Assembly: GCA_031267895.1 (NCBI GenBank)
Contig: JAIRYF010000020.1
Location: 1-35,260 of the forward strand
Direction of reading: 5' to 3'
DNA: 35,260 nt
Origin: Candidatus Methanoplasma glyptotermitis
GTDB taxonomy: Archaea; Thermoplasmatota; Thermoplasmata; Methanomassiliicoccales; Methanomethylophilaceae
Part shown: positions 17,004 to 25,393 of the stretch, in pieces
How the letters are laid out: each line of letters starts with the position of its first letter
How positions within the stretch are numbered: the first letter of the stretch is position 1
Position numbers and translations under genes: made by a program
Notes under the pieces: generated by a model
Told to the model about the DNA's origin: nothing
Seen by the model: only the letters and a program-made list of their open reading frames with translations
Database searches by the model: none

Positions 17004-17043
17004 TTTAGGGACACCTAACTTTATATACTTTTAGGACTTCCTA
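17004..17043 (+). promoter_or_regulatory. feo promoter with two DtxR-type operator sites
   Basis: Two inverted repeats of the form TTAGG-N4-CCTAA lie at 17004-17017 and 17030-17043, with centres 26 bases apart. They flank a TATA box (TATATA, 17021-17026). The half-site matches the TTAGG/CCTAA of the DtxR/IdeR consensus. A transcription start about 25 bases after the TATA box falls on the feoA ATG at 17049, so the message is likely leaderless. Iron-dependent repression of the feo operon by an archaeal DtxR-family protein (not encoded here) is the natural reading. Confidence 0.7.
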
Positions 17044-17048
17044 AACAC

Positions 17049-17378
17049 ATGGTCAACGACTGCAATTGCGACAATGCAGATGGTCGGACATGCAGCGGCA
17101 ACTGCACAGACAGCATGTGCGTGCCCATAGAGGACAACTCATTCAGATCCGAGAGCGGAGTCCCCTTGGTTACTGCCAAGATGGGAGAGAGCGGCAGGAT
17201 CGTCAGGATCTCCGGCAAAACCGAGACCCGGAAGTTCCTCTGTGAACTGGGGTTCGTCATAGGCGAGCGCATATCAGTTGTGAACGAAAATTCCGGGAAC
17301 CTCATATTGGATGTGAAAGGTTCCAGGATAGCAATGGACCGGATGATGGCATCCAAAATATTCTTCGCCCCGGCGTGA
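17049..17378 (+). CDS. feoA: FeoA-domain protein with Cys-rich N-terminus
   Basis: 109 residues. The C-terminal ~75 residues form an SH3-like FeoA domain (MGESGRIVRISG...LCELGFVIGERISVV...VKGSRIAMDRMMASKI). The first 24 residues carry five cysteines (C5, C7, C15, C19, C24), which ordinary FeoA proteins lack and which could bind iron or an Fe-S cluster. First gene of the ferrous-iron uptake operon, directly behind the DtxR-type operators. FeoA is thought to modulate the FeoB G protein. Confidence 0.88.
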   Translation: MVNDCNCDNADGRTCSGNCTDSMCVPIEDNSFRSESGVPLVTAKMGESGRIVRISGKTETRKFLCELGFVIGERISVVNENSGNLILDVKGSRIAMDRMMASKIFFAPA

Positions 17379-17382
17379 TAAG

Positions 17383-17604
17383 ATGAAAACACTGAAAGAT
17401 ATAAAACCCTCAGAGACAGCCACAGTTGTGAAAATATACGGCGAAGGCCGGCTCAGAAGGAGAATCATGGAGATGGGTATCACCAAAGGCTGTGAGATAG
17501 AGGTTGTGAAGGTGGCACCCCTAGGGGACCCGATAGAGCTTACGCTCAGAGGATACGATCTCACAATCCGCAAGGCTGATGCCGAACAGATAGAAGTGGA
17601 ATGA
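17383..17604 (+). CDS. feoA: FeoA-domain protein
   Basis: A normal-length stand-alone FeoA (73 residues): a small SH3-like barrel with RLRRRIMEMGITKGCEIEVV and a closing GYDLTIRKADAEQIEVE. It starts 4 bases after the first feoA stop and precedes feoB by 57 bases. Two FeoA proteins with one FeoB is seen in several anaerobes; the two are only distantly alike, so this is not a recent duplication. Confidence 0.92.
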   Translation: MKTLKDIKPSETATVVKIYGEGRLRRRIMEMGITKGCEIEVVKVAPLGDPIELTLRGYDLTIRKADAEQIEVE

Positions 17605-17661
17605 AGCCCGGTCCCGCGCCCCCGCGCGGAAGGCTGGACATCAAGGAGATAGGTGAAACAA

Positions 17662-19785
17662 ATGGTTATAAGAATCGCTCTGGCCGGGAACCCAAATTCC
17701 GGAAAGACAACAATATTCAACAAACTGACCGGAAGTTCCCAGCGCGTCGGCAATTGGCCCGGAGTGACGGTTGAACGGAAAGAAGGTAAGCTGAGGGGCA
17801 AGGATAACGCAAAGATCGTGGACCTTCCGGGGATATATTCGCTGTCTCCGTATTCTCCCGAAGAGATAATATCAAGAGATTTTCTGCTGAACGACCAGCC
17901 GGATGCGGTCATCAATATAGTTGACGCAACCAATCTGGAAAGGAATCTCTATCTGACGACCCAGATACTGGAGATTGGAATCCCCACAGTCATTGCACTC
18001 AACATGATGGATGTTGTGAAAAAGGAAAACATCCAGATTGACACTGAAAAGCTGTCGGAAGCTCTGGGCTGCAAGGTGATCGAAATCACTGCCCTCAAGG
18101 GGGAAGGTGTGAGCGAACTCATCGATGCGGTCATGTCCGTCGTCGGTACCGATGCAGACAGCAAACTGAGATACTCCTCAAAACTTGAGGGATATGTATC
18201 CAAGATGGAAGAAGCCATGCGCGGAAGCGTATCCGCGGAGGCCGAAAGATGGTATGCCCTCAAGCTTCTCGAGAGAGACGAAAGAATAGGCAAGGCTCTG
18301 AGCGCGGACCTTCTGGCCAAGGCTGAGTCCATAGTAGCTTCAATGGAAGATGACTTGGATAACGATGCTGACGGGATCATTGCAGAAGAACGATATGCCG
18401 TCATAGGCAAGATCGTCGCTGATTCGGTCGACAAAGGGGACCGAAAGAAAATAGAAACAACATCCGACAGAATAGACCGGATCGTGACCAGCCGCTGGCT
18501 TGGTCTCCCTATCTTCGCGGCGGTCATGTTCGGCATATATTTCATCGCAATAGAGACAATCGGTGTCTGGGGAACAGACTGGCTCAATGATTATATCGGA
18601 GAAACGGTAATGCCGGCCGCAGCTGATTGGCTGGGCGAAGCAGGCGTAGCTGATTGGCTGAGCGGTCTGATAGTTGACGGTATCATCGGAGGAGTGGGGG
18701 CCGTCGTAGGGTTCCTGCCGCAGATGCTGGTGCTGTTCCTGTTACTCGTGATACTCGAGGAATGCGGATACATGGCAAGGGTCGCCTTTGTTATGGACCG
18801 TGTGTTCCGCAGATTCGGCCTGTCCGGGAAATCATTCATACCAGTGCTCGTCGGGATGGGATGCGGTGTCCCGGGTGTTATGTCATCAAGGTCGATCGAA
18901 GGAGAAACCGAGAGAAAGATAACCGCGATGACGGTTACGTTCATCCCCTGTTCGGCCAAACTGCCGATCATAGCACTGATAGCGGGCGCACTGTTCGGAC
19001 AGAGTGCTTTGGTGGCAGTATCAATGTACTTCATCGGGATAGCCTGCGTGCTGATGTCCGGAATAATACTGAAGAAATGGAAATCTTTTGTTGGTACCCC
19101 GTCTCCTTTCATCATGGAACTCCCAGCATATCATATGCCGGTCGTGTTCAACGTCGTAAAATCGACACTCGACAGAGGATGGGCATTCGTTAAGAAAGCC
19201 GGTACATTCATACTTCTGGCATGTGCTCTGGTTTGGTTCCTGTCGACATTCGATTGGGGATTCAACATGGTGGATGCCGGAGAATCCATGCTGGCCGATA
19301 TCGGTAATTCGATCAAATGGATATTCGTGCCGCTCGGATTCGGAGACGATTGGGAGTTCACTGTCGCAACCATTACCGGGCTGCTCGCCAAAGAGAACGT
19401 CGTCGGTACCTTCGGTGTGCTGTTCGGTGCAGAAGAAATCTCAGAGGCGGGAGAAGAGATATGGAATGTCATCGGAAGGATGCTCACTCCCATAGCGGGA
19501 TATGCATTCCTGATGTTCAACATGATGTGCGCTCCATGCTTTGCGGCGATAGGTGCCATAAAGAGAGAACTCGGATCCTGGAAGGACACCGGAAAGGCAG
19601 TCTTGTACCAGTGTTCGCTCTCATATGTACTTGCGCTGATATTCTATCAGTTCGCGCATGTGATAAAGGGATACGGCGTAGAACCCTGGATCGTATTGGC
19701 GATAGCTGCCGGAGCGGCACTTGTGTATCTGCTGACCGCAAAGGACCCGTTCAAAATATTCGGGAGGATAAGATCAAATGCCTAA
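17662..19785 (+). CDS. feoB: Ferrous iron transporter FeoB
   Basis: Membrane Fe(II) permease with a cytoplasmic G domain, 707 residues. G1 is [10 protein letters not shown]2 Thr lies in [12 protein letters not shown]3 is DLPGIYS and G4 NMMD. A helical GDI-like linker (about residues 165-265) leads into the transmembrane region with two Gate segments, including [14 protein letters not shown] and the later [18 protein letters not shown]. The ATG at 17662 is preferred to the GTG at 17653 because AGGTGA lies 5 bases before it and the family begins directly before the P-loop. It overlaps the next small gene by 8 bases. Confidence 0.97.
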   Translation: MVIRIALAGNPNSGKTTIFNKLTGSSQRVGNWPGVTVERKEGKLRGKDNAKIVDLPGIYSLSPYSPEEIISRDFLLNDQPDAVINIVDATNLERNLYLTTQILEIGIPTVIALNMMDVVKKENIQIDTEKLSEALGCKVIEITALKGEGVSELIDAVMSVVGTDADSKLRYSSKLEGYVSKMEEAMRGSVSAEAERWYALKLLERDERIGKALSADLLAKAESIVASMEDDLDNDADGIIAEERYAVIGKIVADSVDKGDRKKIETTSDRIDRIVTSRWLGLPIFAAVMFGIYFIAIETIGVWGTDWLNDYIGETVMPAAADWLGEAGVADWLSGLIVDGIIGGVGAVVGFLPQMLVLFLLLVILEECGYMARVAFVMDRVFRRFGLSGKSFIPVLVGMGCGVPGVMSSRSIEGETERKITAMTVTFIPCSAKLPIIALIAGALFGQSALVAVSMYFIGIACVLMSGIILKKWKSFVGTPSPFIMELPAYHMPVVFNVVKSTLDRGWAFVKKAGTFILLACALVWFLSTFDWGFNMVDAGESMLADIGNSIKWIFVPLGFGDDWEFTVATITGLLAKENVVGTFGVLFGAEEISEAGEEIWNVIGRMLTPIAGYAFLMFNMMCAPCFAAIGAIKRELGSWKDTGKAVLYQCSLSYVLALIFYQFAHVIKGYGVEPWIVLAIAAGAALVYLLTAKDPFKIFGRIRSNA

Positions 19786-19951
19786 CGTAGCAACGATAGC
19801 AGTTGGGATTGTTGTCATCGCAGTAATCGTCTTCGCTGCGTACTATGCGTACAGATCCCTGAAACAGGGTAAATGCGCGGGCTGCGGCTGCGAATGTTCG
19901 AAGTCCAGCGACGCCCAGGACTGCTGCGGATGCCAAAAGAAAGACAGATAA
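19778..19951 (+). CDS. FeoB-associated Cys-rich membrane protein
   Basis: 57 residues, one N-terminal transmembrane helix (about residues 5-25) followed by a short tail rich in cysteine: CAGCGCEC and CCGC. This layout matches the FeoB-associated Cys-rich (FeoC-position) proteins found after feoB in many anaerobes; their role in iron delivery or sensing is not settled. The start overlaps the end of feoB by 8 bases, which implies translational coupling. Confidence 0.88.
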   Translation: MPNVATIAVGIVVIAVIVFAAYYAYRSLKQGKCAGCGCECSKSSDAQDCCGCQKKDR

Positions 19952-19960
19952 AACTTTTTA

Positions 19961-19990
19961 CACGGCTCCGGCCGTGAGTACTCTTTTTTT
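19961..19990 (+). terminator. Hairpin plus T-run after the feo operon
   Basis: CACGGC-TCCG-GCCGTG (19961-19976) is a perfect 6-bp stem, followed by a run of seven T (19984-19990). It lies between the convergent feo and DUF1634 genes. The T-run faces the feo operon; the minus-strand reading has a shorter T stretch. Confidence 0.65.
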
Positions 19991-19993
19991 GTT

Positions 19994-20260
19994 TCATCTG
20001 TTCAAAATAGACAAGGCCAAACCTATCAGTATGACCGCAATAAGCAATATCGCAACCTTAGCCCACTTCAGATCCCTCTCTTTAATCAGATAGATACAGG
20101 TCACGGTTACGCCAGCAAACGGAGACAAAATCAAAACCAACAGACCGGCCCGCATGATTCTGTCTCCGCAATCGTATTCCGAGAGCATAAGACCGGCCGC
20201 GGTAAGAATCAGACCGAACAACAGACAATACCTTAGGGCGGCTGATGTCGCATTGTTCAT
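19994..20260 (-). CDS. DUF1634 membrane protein
   Basis: 88 residues with three predicted transmembrane helices (about 10-28, 38-58, 66-86). The layout and the position directly after a TauE/SafE permease match DUF1634, a small partner family of unknown role. The ATG at 20260 lies 3 bases beyond the tauE stop; a GTG at 20266 overlapping that stop is an alternative start. The frame is open much further upstream but that part lies inside tauE. Confidence 0.8.
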   Translation of the reverse strand: MNNATSAALRYCLLFGLILTAAGLMLSEYDCGDRIMRAGLLVLILSPFAGVTVTCIYLIKERDLKWAKVAILLIAVILIGLALSILNR

Positions 20261-20262
20261 GT

Positions 20263-21084
20263 TCACAGCACACCGCCCGCCTTCAGGAACGTTACGACAG
20301 ATATCCCAAGCAGCAAGATCGAGAAATATTTTCTCATCGGTTTTGAATTGAGGATTTTGGATACTCTTGTGCCTATCACCGAGCCGAGAAACGCACCTAT
20401 GGCTATGGCCGATGCGTAATCCAGAAGCATATCTCCATGGACAAAATAGATTGCCGCACCCGAAAACGCAGTTATGCCTATCATATAACTGCTGGTGGCA
20501 CTGGCCACTTTGATCGGCACATGCATGTAAACATTCATCAGCGGCACCTTTACAGTTCCTCCTCCGACACCGGTCATAGACGACATGAGTCCTGCCGCAG
20601 TACACGCCAAAAGTCCCCCTTTGACATTTTTTACTTCGTATCTCTCAGTTTTGAGGTCTTTGCCGCCTGCGTATGAAAAGTTCATGCCGGAACCGCCGCC
20701 GGAGTGATCGATTATTTTCTCTTTCTTCGTGATCATACTTACTGCACTGTGTACGAGTACAAGACCGAATATCAGCAGGAGAATCCAATTCTCGATATAC
20801 GTTGCGAGTACCGCCCCCATCATGGCACCGACGGATGTCGTGATCTCAAGCAGAAGTCCCAGCCTCACGTTAGAGAGACCATCCCTCACATAGTGGGAGG
20901 CTGCACCCGCGGATGCTGCTATTATACCAACGAGACTGACAGCAACCGCTTCGTTGGCTGGCAGTCCGAAGAGTACTGTCAGCACCGGAATGAATATTAT
21001 CCCGCCGCCCACTCCAAAAATGGCACCGAGAGTGCCTGCGCAAATTCCAACCGATATAAGCGCGAATACAGTCACGGGGTCCAT
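20263..21084 (-). CDS. TauE/SafE-family sulfite/anion exporter
   Basis: Multispanning permease of the TauE/SafE family, 273 residues. Two repeats show the family pattern: GAIFGVGGGIIFIPVLTVLFG near residue 20, with a GVGGGTVKVPLMNV copy near residue 170. Members export organosulfur anions or sulfite, or import small acids; substrate here is unknown. A long soluble loop (about residues 115-150) separates the halves. A TATA-like box at 21109-21119 suggests a leaderless start at 21084. It is followed by DUF1634. Confidence 0.88.
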   Translation of the reverse strand: MDPVTVFALISVGICAGTLGAIFGVGGGIIFIPVLTVLFGLPANEAVAVSLVGIIAASAGAASHYVRDGLSNVRLGLLLEITTSVGAMMGAVLATYIENWILLLIFGLVLVHSAVSMITKKEKIIDHSGGGSGMNFSYAGGKDLKTERYEVKNVKGGLLACTAAGLMSSMTGVGGGTVKVPLMNVYMHVPIKVASATSSYMIGITAFSGAAIYFVHGDMLLDYASAIAIGAFLGSVIGTRVSKILNSKPMRKYFSILLLGISVVTFLKAGGVL

Positions 21085-21106
21085 GACCGCGAAAAGAACC
21101 GTAACC

Positions 21107-21120
21107 GTATTAATTTATGT
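21107..21120 (-). promoter_or_regulatory. TATA-like box for tauE
   Basis: ACATAAATTAATAC on the minus strand, centred about 29 bases before the ATG at 21084. Confidence 0.45.
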
Positions 21121-21123
21121 TCC

Positions 21124-21300
21124 GACAGACGATTTTCGATTCCGTCAAAATCCAACGGCAGATCGGTGCTGCCACGGCGGTTTCACCGCGAATTGACATT
21201 ATTGCACAAGGGAAACCCTCACCGGAAATGAACATACACGCCCGTGATCCGTCCGAAAATATCACCGCAGGATTTTTGATGGGATCGAAAATCGGCTGCC
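21124..21300. repeat. Imperfect palindromic element R3
   Basis: The arms 21124-21153 and 21270-21300 are inverted copies that share CAG-x-CGATTTTCGAT and TCAAAA with a few mismatches. The outer end (GGCAGCCGATTTTCGATCCC) aligns with that of R1 at 10819-10859. Internal shorter hairpins such as CGGCGGTTTCACCGCG are present. It fills most of the 336-base gap between tauE and the gene at 21421; apart from the two promoters nothing else is seen there. Confidence 0.65.
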
Positions 21301-21420
21301 GGGATCTGGGATTACCCACACATTATCGGCCGACTTAGAAATGTAAAAGTTTAATAATAACAATCATGTATAACCGCCAGTTGTGTTCACGGGAACAAGT
21401 CGAAGCGGAGGTTTAGAAAA

Positions 21421-21729
21421 ATGGATCTTGATATCTGGAGTTTCCTGACGATCATCATCTTTGTGTTTGCATTGGTCATGATGATTGCGGGTGTTTTCTC
21501 AGCTTATTTCGGGGCTGGAAAAAACAGGGCCTATGGCGGGGTAATCTTCGCTGTCGGATTGATCGTATGCCTTGTATGGGCATATCTTGTGGGGTTCAGC
21601 GAGATAGAACCGTTCTACAGCGTTCACGCATGGGATGTGATGTATGATGCGATCATCAATCTGATTGCGGTCCTTGTCGGAGCCCTCATTGCCATCGGTA
21701 TCTTTCTGGTGGTAGTTCTTAAAAGCTAA
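21421..21729 (+). CDS. Small membrane protein of unknown function (3 TM)
   Basis: 102 residues with three hydrophobic helices, about residues 7-29, 39-58 and 75-99. No family recognised. A GGAGGT ribosome binding site lies 8 bases before the ATG and a TATA-like TTTAATAATAAC at about 21350, leaving a leader of some 45 bases with a small GTTC-ACGG-GAAC hairpin. It stands alone between repeat R3 and a non-coding gap. Confidence 0.7.
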   Translation: MDLDIWSFLTIIIFVFALVMMIAGVFSAYFGAGKNRAYGGVIFAVGLIVCLVWAYLVGFSEIEPFYSVHAWDVMYDAIINLIAVLVGALIAIGIFLVVVLKS

Positions 21730-21818
21730 AACAGAGGGGAATCTGCTTTTTAGGCTGCGAATGACCGATATTCACCGGTATTAAACGGGCAGCCGCGCAT
21801 TTGTTCCCAGCATACTTA

Positions 21819-21841
21819 CCGGGGAGGTGTTGCCTTCCCGG
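21819..21841. other. Intergenic hairpin
   Basis: CCGGGGAGG-TGTTG-CCTTCCCGG forms a 9-bp stem with one G-T pair and a 5-base loop in the 269-base gap before purE. There is no T-run beside it. It could be part of a small RNA or a repeat; nothing else is seen in this gap. Confidence 0.35.
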
Positions 21842-22010
21842 GTACGCCGTCCTTTGGTTCGGCCGGATGTCCGCGGAATCAGCATCGGCGGCACGGAGCA
21901 TATCCGAAATTCCGGAGAAAACCGCCGCATAGCCGGCCTTGGATACGGAAACTCACTGTCGCAGTATAATGTTCGGTGGGTTTTTATTCTTTGATTGAAT
22001 GGGTTTCTCA

Positions 22011-22490
22011 ATGCAAAAGGTCTTCGTCATGATGGGCAGCAGGAGCGACCTGCCCGTGGCCGAAAAGGCAATCACTCTTCTCAGGAAATTCAATGTAGAT
22101 TACGAGGTTGCGGTGGCATCCGCACACAGGACGCCTGACATGGTCCGCAGTCTTGTAGAATCTTCTGATGCCGATGTTTTCATTGCAATAGCCGGTCTCT
22201 CTGCAGCTCTGCCGGGGGCCGTAGCCGCGCACACATGTAGACCTGTCATCGGCGTGCCGGTCAGCGGAGACGTGAACATAGATGCTCTTCTTTCTGTGAT
22301 CCAGATGCCCCCGGGGATACCTGTGGCGGCCGTCGGTCTGGACAGAGGCGATAATGCGGCGATACTCGCGATAGAGATCATGAGTCTTACAGATCCTGTG
22401 CTCTCCGACAGGATGAGAGATTACAGGAAAGAGATGGCAGAAAAGGTTAAAACAGATTCGGAACAGGTGGTATCGGATGTTCGGAACTGA
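22011..22490 (+). CDS. purE: 5-(carboxyamino)imidazole ribonucleotide mutase / AIR carboxylase (PurE)
   Basis: Purine biosynthesis enzyme that yields CAIR, 159 residues. The N-terminal VFVMMGSRSDLPVAEKA and the ASAHRTPD and IAGLSAALPG segments are diagnostic. The ATG at 22011 is chosen because the family begins two residues before the MGS motif and a TATA-like TTTTTATT lies about 28 bases upstream; an in-frame ATG at 21999 is possible. No purK lies nearby, so whether it acts as class I mutase or uses CO2 directly is open. It overlaps the guaA(B) start by 14 bases. Confidence 0.94.
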   Translation: MQKVFVMMGSRSDLPVAEKAITLLRKFNVDYEVAVASAHRTPDMVRSLVESSDADVFIAIAGLSAALPGAVAAHTCRPVIGVPVSGDVNIDALLSVIQMPPGIPVAAVGLDRGDNAAILAIEIMSLTDPVLSDRMRDYRKEMAEKVKTDSEQVVSDVRN

Positions 22491-23424
22491 AAACTTCATA
22501 GACAAATCCATTGAGACTTTGAGTTCAAATATCCCTGGGAAGGCAATAATTGCATGTTCCGGAGGAGTAGACAGCATGGTTGCGGCCGCCCTGACAAGCA
22601 AGGCAATAGGCAGCAGACTGCTTGCCGTTTACGTCGACACAGGACTGATGAGAAAGGGAGAGACCGAAGAAGTCCGCGGTATGCTTGAGGAAATAGGAAT
22701 AAATTTCAGAATTGTGGATGCATCCGAAGAGTTCTTCGATTCTCTGAAAGGCATTACGGATCCGGAGCAGAAAAGGAAAACGATAGGCGGCCTGTTCATA
22801 AAAGTCTTTGAGAGAGAAGCAAAGGAATTCGGCTCGAAGTATCTTGTCCAGGGTACAATAGCACCCGACTGGATCGAATCCGGGGACGGAGTGAGAGACA
22901 CAATAAAATCGCACCATAACGTCGGCGGTCTTCCGAAAGAGATGGGGATGACAGTGGTCGAACCGCTCAGAGATCTGTACAAGGACGAGGTCAGGGACAT
23001 TGCGAGGACCCTTGGCATCAGATCATCGGAAAGACAGCCGTTTCCCGGTCCGGCACTTGCGGTCAGATGCCTGGCCGAAGTGACACCGGAGAACATTGAA
23101 GTCGTAAGGGAAGCGTGCTTCATCGTCGAGGATGAGCTTAAGAAGGCAGCGGAAGAAGGAAAGACAGAGATACCATGGCAGTATTTCGCGGTCCTCCTGC
23201 CAACGAGATCCGTCGGCGTTCAGGGAGACCGACGTGCCTACGGAAGGACCATTGCAATACGGGCAGTATCTTCGGCGGACGGTATGACGGCGACGTATTC
23301 CAGGATACCGATGGAGATCCTCGGGAAGATATCCGCCAGGATCACTAACACCATGAAAGATCAAGTCAACAGAGTCGTCTACGACATAACCGACAAACCC
23401 CCGGCGACGATAGAGTGGGAATAA
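22477..23424 (+). CDS. guaAB: GMP synthase subunit B (ATP-pyrophosphatase)
   Basis: Amination of XMP to GMP needs this PP-loop ATPase subunit plus a separate glutaminase in archaea. The 315-residue protein has the SGGVDS PP-loop at about residues 27-32, VQGTIAPDWIESG, the HHNVGGLP motif, and the C-terminal dimerization domain with QPFPGPALAVRC. The glutaminase partner is encoded 4.4 kb away on the other strand at 27821. It is translationally coupled to purE. Confidence 0.96.
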   Translation: MFGTENFIDKSIETLSSNIPGKAIIACSGGVDSMVAAALTSKAIGSRLLAVYVDTGLMRKGETEEVRGMLEEIGINFRIVDASEEFFDSLKGITDPEQKRKTIGGLFIKVFEREAKEFGSKYLVQGTIAPDWIESGDGVRDTIKSHHNVGGLPKEMGMTVVEPLRDLYKDEVRDIARTLGIRSSERQPFPGPALAVRCLAEVTPENIEVVREACFIVEDELKKAAEEGKTEIPWQYFAVLLPTRSVGVQGDRRAYGRTIAIRAVSSADGMTATYSRIPMEILGKISARITNTMKDQVNRVVYDITDKPPATIEWE

Positions 23425-23639
23425 ATCCAGATCAGACTCTCAGGCTTGAATCAGGCGGTATCCATACGTCCGTACACTCAGCCGAAGCAAGGATAACGCA
23501 GAAATTATGAACCTTGTGTATCGTCATATTATGCCGAAACCATTCGCAAAATCGCCGGAACTATCATTCCGATCCTTTTTTGTTCGGTGCGCCAAAAGAC
23601 ACAGGAAACCGTTTAAGGGAAATCGTTTGCTGAACCGAA

Positions 23640-24116
23640 TCAGAACTGTCCGTCGTAGATGCCTGCTCTGACATCCTTCTGGAATACCTTCGGATCCTTT
23701 CCGTCAATGGTCACTCCGACGGAGACGCAGTTACCGGCGACCTCGAGGACGCGAGCCTTGACCGTGGCACCGAGAAGGCTGTCCTTTTTCATGTCTGCGA
23801 TCTTCTTGGCCTGATCAAGCGTCATGTCTGCGACCTTGGTAGTCCTTGCATTGCTTGAACCGCTCGCGAGTCCCAGTTCCGACTTAACGAGGGCCGACAT
23901 CGGCGGCGTGCCGATCTTTATCTCGAAAGTCTTGTCATCATTTATCAGCACCTTTACAGGAACTTTCATTCCGCTGAATGCTTTGGTTTTCTCATTGATC
24001 TGGGCTATTACCTGACCGGTGTTCACGCCTGTCGGACCGAGTGCCGGACCGAGCGGCGGGCCTGCTGTGGCCTTGCCCCCATCGATTAATGCCTCGACAG
24101 TGTTTACCATTTTCAT
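23640..24116 (-). CDS. rpl11: 50S ribosomal protein L11
   Basis: Stalk-base protein that binds the GTPase centre of 23S rRNA, 158 residues. The proline-rich GPPLGPALGPTGVNTG-like segment and the C-terminal rRNA-binding domain (IADMKKDSLLGATVKARVLEVAG region) are present. The start overlaps the spt5 stop (ATGA); an ATG two codons later would also fit. The usual L1-L10-P1 genes do not follow here: the next 215 bases up to the convergent guaA(B) hold nothing recognisable. Confidence 0.96.
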   Translation of the reverse strand: MKMVNTVEALIDGGKATAGPPLGPALGPTGVNTGQVIAQINEKTKAFSGMKVPVKVLINDDKTFEIKIGTPPMSALVKSELGLASGSSNARTTKVADMTLDQAKKIADMKKDSLLGATVKARVLEVAGNCVSVGVTIDGKDPKVFQKDVRAGIYDGQF

Positions 24117-24946
24117 TTCTCCTTTTCAATAACTCTTACGCTGTCACCCTTAACGGTAACTGGTATGGGCACCATAGCCTCAATGAGTTCCACAGTTATC
24201 TCTTCTTTGTTATGATCTATCTGCTGAACTCTGGCTATTTCGCCCTTGAACGGACCGTTGATCAGTTCGACCAGGTCCCCTTCCACGATTCCGATCACCG
24301 CAGACACAGGAACAAGATAGTGGCTTATTTCATCTATGTCAGTCTCGCCTTCGACGAACGAGCGGGCCTTTTTTATGTCCCGGGTTTTCTCTCTCAGACG
24401 ATCCGTGTTCATGCCTTCCACAAACACGTATCCTCTGAGTCCCGGCGGGCTGAACACAGCGTATACGTCTTTCTCTCCCAGCTGGGCTTTCGACATCAGG
24501 CTGTCGGCCACGCTTTTCTCTTGGTCCATCTGTGTCTTGAGGACCATAATCGACTGCTTCGCGACGGCACCGAAACTCAGCGACGACTTTCCGCCGTGAG
24601 CGGCGGCGGCCATAACGTTTACGCTGACTTCGTCGCCGTATCTGGCACCTTTCGGGCATATGACTTCCAGTCTGAATTCCTTCAGTTTGCCGTTTGGAAT
24701 ATCTATCTCCGCCTCGCTCTTTGAGCGGTAATTGCTCCAGAGCTCCCCCCCGGAGGCATCGTAGAGCGTAACGTTCCATTCCGGGGCATTGTCTTGATCG
24801 GGTCCCGTCGACACATCGAATCTGAGGACTGCCGACGACGAGTCCGACGTAAGTCCGAATGCCCATGTCAAAGCGGCTCCCGCTCGGACCTCTTTGGTCC
24901 CGCCTTCTCCAGTCAGACGGATTCTTCCAGTTCCAAAGTCAGACAT
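24113..24946 (-). CDS. spt5: Transcription elongation factor Spt5 with extra N-terminal Ig-like domain
   Basis: 277 residues, nearly twice the usual archaeal Spt5 (about 150). Residues ~130-215 form the NGN domain (IMVLKTQMDQEKSVAD...GYVFVEGMN) that binds Spt4 and the polymerase clamp, and ~218-275 the KOW domain (GDLVELINGPFKGEIARVQQ). Residues 1-125 are an extra beta-rich domain resembling NEW3-type Ig folds (WNVTLYD; LEVICPKGARYGDEVSVNV). The ATG at 24946 has GAGGTG 6 bases upstream. It lies between secE (19 bases) and rpl11 (overlap), the standard archaeal order. Confidence 0.9.
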   Translation of the reverse strand: MSDFGTGRIRLTGEGGTKEVRAGAALTWAFGLTSDSSSAVLRFDVSTGPDQDNAPEWNVTLYDASGGELWSNYRSKSEAEIDIPNGKLKEFRLEVICPKGARYGDEVSVNVMAAAAHGGKSSLSFGAVAKQSIMVLKTQMDQEKSVADSLMSKAQLGEKDVYAVFSPPGLRGYVFVEGMNTDRLREKTRDIKKARSFVEGETDIDEISHYLVPVSAVIGIVEGDLVELINGPFKGEIARVQQIDHNKEEITVELIEAMVPIPVTVKGDSVRVIEKEK

Positions 24947-24965
24947 CAATTACACCTCGGGCTGA

Positions 24966-25187
24966 TCAGAAATGACCGGGAAGATAGGTCATCACCCACA
25001 TTATGACAAAACCGACGGCACCCAATATAACCATTCCGAGTGCCGCAATATAGCATGTCTTTTTGTATTCGTCTTTGGTCGGAGTATGGGCCATCTTGAG
25101 GATTCTGCCGTACTTGCCCCTTCCGAGATTCCTTGTCTTGGACTCGAAGCTGTCCTGGATCTCCTCTGCCTTTGCCTCTAGTTTCAT
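24966..25187 (-). CDS. secE: Preprotein translocase subunit SecE (Sec61 gamma)
   Basis: 73 residues: an amphipathic cytoplasmic helix with the family's RILKMAHTPTKDEY and one transmembrane helix (about residues 44-66). The ATG at 25187 has GGAGG 7 bases upstream; the frame continues to an ATG at 25295 but that lies against the TATA-like box and is rejected. First gene of the secE-spt5-rpl11 operon. Confidence 0.93.
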   Translation of the reverse strand: MKLEAKAEEIQDSFESKTRNLGRGKYGRILKMAHTPTKDEYKKTCYIAALGMVILGAVGFVIMWVMTYLPGHF

Positions 25188-25244
25188 TTTTATGCCTCCC
25201 CGACATACCCAGGCCCTTGCCCGGGCGAGGTCGTTCGCTCTTTC

Positions 25245-25262
25245 GTTACCACTGAAGGTAAC
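25245..25262 (-). promoter_or_regulatory. Hairpin in the secE leader
   Basis: GTTACC-N6-GGTAAC is a perfect 6-bp stem in a leader of roughly 85 bases between the inferred start (TATA-like GATTTAAAAT at 25295-25304) and the secE ATG. GC-rich complementary stretches (CCCAGGCCC, GCCCGGGC) follow. Most genes here have short or no leaders, so control of this operon through the leader is possible. Confidence 0.35.
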
Positions 25263-25393
25263 AGATGAATAACACCCCATAGACAAGATTTCCATTTTAA
25301 ATCTTTTGGTTACCCGGCGACTTTCGGAAAATTATGCTCCCGACGGCCGAATACGGGTCGGAACGGCTACCCCGCAGGACCTGATGAAGCCTC

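Noticed and set aside
16793-17014. 73-residue minus-strand frame ending in a GFEPSDH-like tail
   Set aside because: Runs across the 3' half of tRNA-Leu; a well-known artefact of tRNA genes.
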